64,000 bases of DNA from Rhynchonema sp. JSB1_4. Its lineage: Eukaryota > Nematoda > Chromadorea > Monhysterida > Xyalidae. The notes beneath the pieces were generated by a model. It ran no database searches. It worked only from the letters and a program-made list of their open reading frames with translations, and was not told where the DNA came from. Shown here piece after piece: positions 56,801 through 64,000 of the stretch. The stretch is taken from the NCBI GenBank assembly GCA_030248065.1, contig JASAMV010004804.1, forward strand, positions 1 to 64,000, in the 5' to 3' direction. Made by a program: the position numbers and the translations under genes. Every line of letters starts with the position of its first letter. Within the stretch, counting starts at the first letter, position 1.

Positions 56801-58186
56801 TGGCCTCATCATGTAACCTTTCTGTGTTCAGATGAGATTTCCTGATGCCACTAATTTAGCCCAACATAAAGGTTCCCTCCCAGGTAGATAATCAAACCTC
56901 AAACAAAGTGTTATGCGATCCCCTTCGTTCTTCAGTCAGTTGATTGTATGGCACACGTCACACCCTCAGTAACCACATTTCCATCGCCGTTTCAGTTTTC
57001 CACCAACGCTGAGCTTCGTGATCTGGCTTTACTCCTGCCTACCGAATCCATAGATCTGCTTCGATCCCTTTGGCCGTTCCTAATGCGACTGTCTTCAGCT
57101 GCCAAGCAATTGCGTCAACTTTGGTCGGACACAATGTCGGAACCGTGGTACAGGGTGTGTTAAAATTAGGCGATATTCCTTTCTCACTGTTAGAGACCCG
57201 AACAATCCCATTTTCCCAACAAGACAACCGATCAATCTAACCTAGAGACCGTGATCAACGTTATTACTTTCACACACAGGCATTACCACGTGATCAACAA
57301 ATTCGTGTTTCGCGTGCACGCATTTCACTGGCTCATTTCGTGCGATGTTTGCAGCAGTATCTGCTCACCGATGTGATTGGCGGGAATTGGACGTATTTTG
57401 AGAGGTTGGTTGCATTGGGTCTTGCCAACGTGCGTCTTCGGTGTTTGCTTTTGAAAACAAAAGCCGATGTCAACATTGTCTGCATGATGTTTCAAGCCAA
57501 CTACAAACATGCTGCACCGACTTCGACACGTGTCGGTCGCTGTTCCATTCGTGCGTCGAGTCGATCGTGTCCGAATCGTGTCTGCTGCAACCCGACATGC
57601 GACAAGCATTCGATGATCTGTTGGATGCTGTTGATCGATTGGTGCTGCCCGTATCGATTGTCGACGACGTCGATCACAGTGATCACGACGAGGTAATGTT
57701 GTGTGGCTGTTCATTGGTAATGGAGTAACTGATGTGCTGAGCTATTTCTCGTGTGTGTCAACTAGCATTATTGAGGCCGATGTATAGCTGGGGTAACGAA
57801 TCTGCATCAGACCGATGAGTAATCCATAAGTATCATATCACCATAAACGAATGTGGCCAAGTCAGATCCTATTCAGTCACCGAGTTTGATACCAATACGT
57901 AAGGCTGATAGTGCTGTGCGAGCACATGTTGAAAAGCATGACGTTGCAGGAGCCGTACGAGAACGACGACATCAGCAACAACAACAATGACACGAATCTC
58001 TTATCGCGTTCCAAATCTTCCCCAACAAGTGCAGCACTTGTGGCAGCACATGATGCGTTCGTCAAGGCCCGACCTCGATTGCAGTATTGTGTCAGTGTGT
58101 TGCGCACCAGCGTGCACCGACACAGGGACTCGCCTTTGGCAAGGTTGTTGCTCAGATTGGACTTTAATGGCGATAAATGGATATAG
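53817..58186 (+). CDS. Gamma-tubulin complex component (GCP4/5/6-type)
   Basis: Component of the gamma-tubulin ring complex that nucleates microtubules at centrosomes. About a dozen exons. GRIP1-like features: PFDELFLALHGYAA near the start, a long helical block with QYLCALADAVIEAFEILY (about 54,310), SFESLLTYTCEMLTTIE (about 54,500), and HAVLCKQLSSWLAFGRIHND then RFNEFFV (about 54,890-54,980), the classic L..W...G.I.D...EFF signature. Then PPYFDDIAIDNLLFIGHASL. GRIP2-like: VLCTHLRRIRDVLLLTDGLM (about 55,790), LRSLWPFLMRLSSAAKQL (about 57,060), ISLAHFVRCLQQYLLTDVIG (about 57,325), and a C-terminus SPLARLLLRLDFNG, stop TAG 58,184-58,186. The start is provisional. Which paralogue is not certain; the weak insertions suit GCP5 or GCP6 better than GCP2/3. 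A tRNA-Gln gene lies antisense in one intron. Confidence 0.75.
55960..56031 (-). tRNA. tRNA-Gln (CUG)
   Basis: On the minus strand the gene begins GGTCCCG and ends CGGGACC plus discriminator T, with all seven acceptor pairs. The D arm region is TGGTGTAATGGTTAGCA, the anticodon stem CTGGA/TCCAG encloses CTCTGAA with anticodon CTG, and the T arm holds GTTCAAGTC. An internal T-run (TCTTTTTTC) follows as a Pol III terminator. Almost identical in its middle to animal tRNA-Gln. It lies antisense inside a GCP intron. Confidence 0.97.
56130..56316. repeat. Perfect 32-bp inverted repeat beside the tRNA gene
   Basis: 56,130-56,161 (AGGCAAACTACGCCAACACG then AGCCCGATTTCG) is the exact inverse of 56,285-56,316, with a 123-bp loop. 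It lies in the same GCP intron as the tRNA, about 100 bp away. MITE or strong hairpin. Confidence 0.85.
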
Positions 58187-58760
58187 ATGTGGGAGTTGGC
58201 CAACATCTATATCCGTTAATCATCGGTATCATCTATAATTTATTGTTGTGTTGCATTGCATTGTCTTTTTCGTCATGGTGGTATAATAGCCGTGCTCCTG
58301 TCGTTGGCATCAAGAATCAGACTAATTGTACCTAAATGTTGTCTTCCAACCCAACCAACTTGATACTCTTTCATCTCATTACAAGCAGTTTCTTCCAAAC
58401 CAAAGGCAACGGTGTGTGATAAAAAATGTTAGCTGCAATGTGATGTTGCATTCGGTTTTGATTGACTTTTCAGATTTTTCTCTCAGCTATGCAGTTTGAT
58501 TTCCCGGCCATTCGCTTTCTCCATGAATGCCATCATGGTCCTCGCCGAACCCCGATCCCCCTCTCCCGGTGCGAGGTCTGCAAGGGAGTTGTGCATGTCT
58601 GGAATATAATCTCCAATTAGCTAGACCTGAATAAGGTCTAGTGTAGAGCGATGGACTTTGAATCAGCTTGTCGAAATGGACGTAAATGTCGTTATAGGCG
58701 GCGTACAACAGAAGTGAGAAGCAACACGGTGAATATCAACTCAAAGTACATGGTACAGAA

Positions 58761-61176
58761 TCAATCATCGTGCCATTCGACGCCTTGAATCTGTCTGGGG
58801 GACGTGGGTCGGTAGAAGAATGAAAATGTTGTGATGCAATTCACCAGAGTGAATGCAATGCACAGCAACAGGTCAAGGCGATAGCAGACCTTGGCTGTCA
58901 ACAGAGTTCGACGTTCTTCCGCCTGAAACTTGGTGGTGGTTTATACAACATGGTCATGATCGCATCGTGTTTGCTCGACCTTTCTTTCCCTCAGCTCGTT
59001 CTCAATGTCCGTGGCGATTTTTTGCACTTGTGCCAATATCTGCGCGATTGATCGACGTGCTGAGAATGGCTCATTGTGCGTGCTTGCGTAGAACTGGAAA
59101 CTGAAGCTCTTTTCAAGCACAAACAATCAATTTGAAGAACAAATACGAAAGTTCCAACCGCATCACTATGGACTGTTAGCTCCAATGACGACAACGGTGT
59201 TGCGGCACTACCATTGCTGTGCATGTCGTTCAGATGCACGTAGGTGTCGAACGGTTCCTGTGTGATTCTCCAGACCAGCATGGAGGTCCATGAAGAAAGG
59301 ACTGACAAGATGTTTCACATACTTGGTCATCAGGTATGCACAGTATACGCAGCAGCCATGGAGGCATGTCGTGTTGCATCCCCTCGCCATAGCAATTGAT
59401 GTACATGACACCGATGGCCACCACGGTAGCCACTGTGGTGATGCCCATTGACCACACAATATACTGTCCTGAAATTGAGTCCCTCTGCTATATGCATAAG
59501 GCATCCTCAGTGATGAGCGCGAATAAATTTCCACGTTACCGTCATATTGCATCGTGAACCTACCCAGCATCGGAAAGCTTTTGTCGGACTTTGGCATTGT
59601 TTCGGTAACCATGATCAGAACAACCGACATTGCCAGCGACGCTGTGAGTCCCATCGTGATTCGTTCGTATCGTTCTGAATATGCGCTAAATTTGAGAGAA
59701 ACTCATCAATAGGTTCTTGGCGACTCTCACCCAATGTCGAGCTTGACGGCGAGAAAATGCCAAAGATCGATAACGTTGTGATCAGGAACGAGGGAATGAC
59801 AAGTGCCAACACGTAGAAGAATCCTTTTCGCTGGAACGCCACGTAGAATGTGGTCGCATTGAAACTGATTGACGCATTGTCGGTGATGACAACTTGATTG
59901 TCGTACGTGTAGTTGATCAGGCGCCATTCTGTTGTCAAATAGCAGATCAGTTTTTCCCATTTTCGAAAAAATGATATGCAGACCTGAACTGCGACCATAG
60001 AACTTCAAGTATCCGTGATCCGACGGCCATGGGTCGACGTTGAGTTGTTCAGCGGGATATTCCCAGCTGACGTACGAGGCGCTATGTAATGAATTCCGAT
60101 GTTTTAACTCAGCGCGCCATACACCCAATGCTATGCTAAGTCAATTTCTAAATTCGCTGCCGCATAATGCAATGATACGCCCAGCTCCACACCAAGACGC
60201 TAATCACACGCGGTTCTGAAACACTGCGAACAGGTGCATGGCTGGCTTGAAAGCTGCACGTGGTCTGTTGCCCGAATGTTTCAAAAGTTGATTTTCGGGT
60301 TTAGAACTTCACATTAATTATGGACCGTAATTAACTGCACGGAATCGAATTTAGAAATTTACTATGCTCATCATGATGGCAGCAGCAGTAATGCACCTGC
60401 AATTCTGTATGTCGTGCGGAAAGTCACTGGGATCCATCAGACAGTATAGCTCGACAATATCGTTCAGTGAGTACCGCACCAATCCGTCGTTCGTGATGCT
60501 CGCAAAGTCCATCAGAGATCCGGCGTTACGATAATCGAGCCTGGAATGCTCTCAGTGGAACGCTTGAACTTCCACATATGCGTAATTCATTCTTGTACTC
60601 ACATTTCAATCACTGTGATGTCGGGCACCCATAATTTCGTAGCGTCAACCAACAATTCCTTGGTTCCGTTATAGTCGTCTGGATCCCACGTCAGTCGAGC
60701 GTCGTACCAGAACTGTAAGTGTAAGCACGAAAATCAGATTTTTATGTAAGGGCACGCGACACTTTCCGGTGACTTGCCATTTGCAGCCATCGCGATAACG
60801 CTACTGTCTCTTCGTCTTCCTTCTGTAAAATATGGTTCTATTTGGGACTAAAATACGGCAAACAAATTCAATACGTTAAAAAATCCGACATACCACAGTG
60901 ACTATGCTGTACAGATTGGGACTGACTCTCACCACTGTCTGCTCGTCCACATACGTGACGGGACGCACTTGCTAGAACACGAATTACATGATACCTAATC
61001 AAAAAGGATCCAACCGTTGGAACAAATCACATTGGTTGTACGTATACCTTTATGTAATCCTTGAATAAGTGTCGATACAATTGATCATAAGGCGAATGCA
61101 AGGGCTCTATGGGCGCAGTAATCACCCAGCTGGCTGTCAAAACCGATAGCGTTGACACAAACATGCTGTTGGACAT
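58761..61176 (-). CDS. Nicotinic-acetylcholine-receptor-type Cys-loop channel subunit
   Basis: Pentameric ligand-gated cation channel subunit. The first exon (61,176-61,048) encodes a signal peptide (MSNSMFVSTLSVLTASW...) and YDQLYRHLFKDYIK; the second (60,971-60,894) begins QVRPVTYVDEQT. Further exons give WLQM joined to FWYDARLTWDPDDYNG and LWVPDITVIEM. The Cys-loop CLMDPSDFPHDIQNC, with 13 residues between cysteines, is at 60,443-60,399. Then YVSWEYPAEQLN, TM1 from RKGFFYVLALVIPSFLITTL, M2 (ERITMGLTASLAMSVVLIMV then TE), M3 and an M4 ending before TGA 58,761-58,763. The Glu before M2, Leu at 9' and Glu at 20' fit a cation channel. Loop C reads WRLINYTYDNQ with no adjacent Cys pair, so it is a non-alpha type. 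The M3-M4 loop is short. One intron uses a GC donor, and a MITE fills another. Confidence 0.85.
60130..60368. mobile_element. MITE family A copy in a receptor intron
   Basis: Left CTAAATTCGCTGCCGCATA and right, inverted, TTCGGGTTTAGAACTTCAC through ATTTAGAAATTTAC match the termini of the element at 11,537-11,754. The interior differs. It fills most of the intron following the Cys-loop exon, ending about 30 bp from the splice donor. Confidence 0.72.
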
Positions 61177-61229
61177 AATGACGAAAATATGGACCTGCTG
61201 AGAAAATATAAAAAAGCAATTTGCCAAAA

Positions 61230-62006
61230 CGACAGTGATTGGGCCTTGATGAGCCTTCCTGCTGCTGTGCCTGCCCTGATGTTATCCAGAAAGTGCATAG
61301 CGCGCATTCTCCACCTTTATATTCGAAGCTCTCCACTTACTTTCCATTTGATGGTATTTCTCTATATTTTTGTTTGCTTTGACACCGCCACACTTTGCTG
61401 GTGCCAGAGTGATGGCTGAAACAATCTCAACTCCAGCGCAATATGTATGCGGTGCATTTTCGTCGCTTCGCCTTGTGTTGTATCGAATTGCAAACCCCGT
61501 CAGGAGCAGAATATGTAAACTACAGACGATTATTTTACAGGTGGTGTCAGCTTCGTTGGTATAATTCAGCAAACGAGGTGGAGTTAGAGTGTGATAATGG
61601 ACCTAAGAACCCATACATTAGCACCATGCGTGTTCAGCTCTGTTTATGGCATACGATAATGCCTCTGAGAGCGCCGCTGAGAGGCTGGCCATCTTATTGA
61701 AAACATCACATTATCACAGGGATTTATGGAGAACCACGAGAAGGGTATCTGCGCGGATTGGAGATTTCTTGTCAGCGCAGGCAGGTACCATCAGCCAGTA
61801 ACGTCCATCTGGTGGGTTGCATTCTTTCACCATCTTGCATGAGAGTTAAGAGTGCACCAACCGTCCAACCAACCAACAACGCACGTGGGAAATGACCTTG
61901 ACAGTTCAGGAGCAAGGGAAAGCACTGCAAGATAAGACGAAGAAAACTAGGAGTTTTTCAAATATATTTCGACCGAGGGTTAACCTGCATCTGCAAGCAG
62001 CAAGAG
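61230..62006. other. Intergenic, no gene recognised
   Basis: Upstream of the receptor gene, probably including its promoter. Short open frames only; nothing with splice support. Confidence 0.4.
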
Positions 62007-62014
62007 ATTAGGAT

Positions 62015-63077
62015 CAGAGATCGGAAACGGGCCGGGTAAAGTCGGCCCGGCCCGGCCCGGCCCGGTGGAGGGCTGCAGGTCGGCCCGGCCCGTTTTGGCT
62101 TGAGGTCGGCCCGGCCCGGCCCGGCCCGGTCAGCCAATTTTCAAGGGTCGAAAACTGAAAAAGTCCAAAAAGCTGAAAAAAATTCGAAAATTTTCTGCAG
62201 AATACTTGTCTTCACTGGTTGGTACAGCTGGGGGGAAGGGTAGGTAGGTAGATTGACGCGCCATCCTGATGCAGTACGTAAAGGCAGTCTACGGGAGGTT
62301 GTCACTCAGCCCCCGAATACCGTAACCAACAGCAAGCAAGATCGTTGCGAGACCCATGCTGATCGCTGCTTATCGACACGTGTATTAGCGGCAGCAAGCT
62401 GGAAATTGTCATCGTGCGCGTCGATCACCAAAACTTGGAAATGTTGGTTGGTGTTGGCGCTAACATGCAAACATAGATAAAAAACAAAATGGTCTCGACA
62501 CGATCCTTGCAGATCAAAATTACGGTGGGTTACGGTATTCGGGGGCTGAGTGACAACGTCCCGTAGACTGCCTTTAAGTCGCCGCCCCGGTTGGTTGGTA
62601 CAGTAGTGTAGTAGGTATATGGTATAATTTTTGGCTCAAAATGGTTTAAAATCGGTATTTTTCACTCCATATAGGCGAAAAATCGCTCGTGACGCGCGAA
62701 ATTAGCGCTTAAGAGTACATTCTCATCAATATGTAGACAGCTCCCCCCAGCTCGGCCGGTCGGTACTACAGTAGGTAGGTTGATTGCAGGCAGGCTTTTT
62801 TGGTGGTACAGTAGGTTGATTGCTGCAAAGCAAAGGCCTGGGTATGGGTAGCTACTGCTTCTTTCTTCAGAACGATGACCGAAAAGATCAAGAACTAGGA
62901 AATGTTATTGCGCGAAGCGCAAAAATTTTGAAAATTTTGGTTCAAAAAATGGTAATTTCGTTCAAATTTAGGCATACCGGGCCGGACCGGGCCCGGCCCG
63001 GCCCGGTCCCCCCAAATCTCCGGCCCGGCCCGGTCGACCAACTCCAAAATCGCGGCCCGGCCCGTTTCCGATCTCTG
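62015..63077. mobile_element. hAT-like element with GGCCC words, carrying an inserted MITE
   Basis: Ends CAGAGATCGGAAACGGGCC and inverse GGCCCGTTTCCGATCTCTG, with a perfect 8-bp duplication ATTAGGAT at 62,007-62,014 and 63,078-63,085. CGGCCCGGCCCG words fill both ends. The interior holds GGTTGGTACAGTAG words, hairpin cores near 62,685 and 62,910, and a separate inverted-repeat element at 62,279-62,576. Confidence 0.92.
62279..62576. mobile_element. MITE with ~49-bp inverted repeats nested in the hAT element
   Basis: Left TAAAGGCAGTCTACGGGAGG and the following line to ACCGTAACC are answered by the inverse at 62,527-62,576 with one or two mismatches. No clear target duplication was identified. 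Confidence 0.75.
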
Positions 63078-63085
63078 ATTAGGAT

Positions 63086-63720
63086 CAGAGATGGGAATCG
63101 GGCCGGGTTTACCTCGGCCCGACCCGGCCCGACGAGGTCCGGGGTCGGCCCGACCCTTCCCGGCCCGACGGCCCGGCCCGATTTTTTCGACCCGACTTTT
63201 CTGATGATATTATGAATGAAGCAATTTTTTTGGTGCAAAAATTATTGTTTTTTGGTTTTTAAACATTCCTGATAATCATGGAAGTCGGTACTAATTTGCA
63301 GAATCGCGAGAAATTTTGGCAAATTTAGCCTGAAAAATCACGATTTTTTATTGAAATTCGATGATGTCGGGCCTTTTCGGGCCGGCCACCCCGGCCTGGC
63401 CCGGCCCGCATGGATTTTTTTAACCAAATTTAGTAGCTTTTTGGCTGCTAAATTTTTTTGAAAAGCTAGTAAATTTTCAAATTTAGTAGCCTAGAGGCTA
63501 CTAAATTTTGTATGTTGGCCGAAAAAGCTAGTAAATTGGCTTTTCAGCAGCAAAAAAAGCTACTAAATTTTTGATTTTACTAGCTTTGCTAGTAGCCCAT
63601 TTTGAAAAAATAAACCCTGCCGTGCCGGCCCGACATTCCGGAAAGTCGGTCCGGCCCGGCCCGACTGACCAAAACTCCGGCCCGGCCCGATTTGAAAGTC
63701 CAAAATCGCGGCCCGGACCG
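63086..63720. mobile_element. Broken hAT-like relative of the 38,580 element
   Basis: Starts CAGAGATGGGAATCGGGCC, nearly the terminus at 38,580, followed by CCCGACCCGGCCCGACGAGG and a core line (TTTCTGATGATATTxTGAA, GGTGCAAAAATTATxGTTTTT) also found at about 39,785-39,880. No inverted right end with CCCACCTCTG is present. An array of TAGTAGC/GCTACTAAATTT words fills 63,420-63,600. Confidence 0.65.
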
Positions 63721-63925
63721 GCTCTATTACGGGGGGCTCTATTCCGGGGGGCCTCTATTAATTCACTGACCCGAACCTGAAAAATTGTTCCCAGAACCCC
63801 AAAAACCCTAAAAAGGGGTTTGAAAGGATGTTTTTTCGCTTGTAATCGCATTTATTCGTGTCTATTCGTCAATAAGAGGCATATTATGTGCTCTGAACGA
63901 ACAACAAACGTGCATAAGTGAAGTC
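63720..63925. repeat. Inverted copy of the 38.2-38.55 kb repeat segment
   Basis: GGGGGGCTCTATTCCGGGGG, ATTCACTGACCCGAA, AAAGGATGTTTTTTCGCTTG and GCTCTGAACGAACAACAAACG are the inverse of matching lines between 38,240 and 38,540. The last 75 bases of the window show nothing else. Confidence 0.75.
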
Positions 63926-64000
63926 AGACCTGTACGGGAGGAATTTTTTACCCTCGGCCGGTAATGGCTTCAGATCGAAAAATTGGGGGGTCTGGTAACC

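Overview
This is animal (metazoan) nuclear DNA. Genes are split into many short exons separated by mostly 50-100 bp GT-AG introns, with a few likely GC-AG introns, and the code is standard. Recognisable products are animal ones: a DEG/ENaC sodium channel, an ionotropic-glutamate-receptor-like channel, a nicotinic-type Cys-loop receptor, WDR18, SLC35E1, a gamma-tubulin-complex protein and a TFAM-like mitochondrial HMG protein. Compact introns plus expanded channel and acid-phosphatase families suggest a small invertebrate (nematode-like or another worm-like lineage). The GCP-type protein in addition to ordinary housekeeping genes argues against a Caenorhabditis-like genome. I cannot name the species.

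Layout. 1-19.6 kb is gene-bearing: DEG/ENaC (+), iGluR-like (+), a 188-aa single-pass membrane protein (-), a Golgi sulfotransferase-like gene (+), an orphan 725-codon uninterrupted ORF (-) whose UAG stop is followed in frame by a membrane anchor, and a histidine acid phosphatase (-). 19.8-42.1 kb is a repeat island: a hAT element, an 11.1-kb satellite array (about 31 copies of a 362-bp unit with higher-order structure), a duplicated flank, a 1.66-kb palindrome, and a nest of transposons inside transposons. 42.2-61.2 kb is gene-dense again: SLC35E1 (+), WDR18 (+), TFAM-like (+), an HMG-like gene (+), a gamma-tubulin complex component (+) with a tRNA-Gln in one intron, and a nicotinic-type receptor (-). 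62-64 kb returns to nested hAT-like repeats.

The genes do not form one pathway; they are independent eukaryotic transcription units. The strongest structural theme is mobile DNA. Six insertions show hAT-style termini with 8-bp target duplications (five perfect, one 7/8), some nested in others. A broader set of non-autonomous elements carries arrays of different short terminal words around a similar AT-rich core with a GC hairpin. The strongest gene-level oddity is the orphan ORF with a stop codon placed between its body and a membrane-spanning tail. Exon coordinates were read by eye from splice signals and reading frame; where phases do not close I say so.
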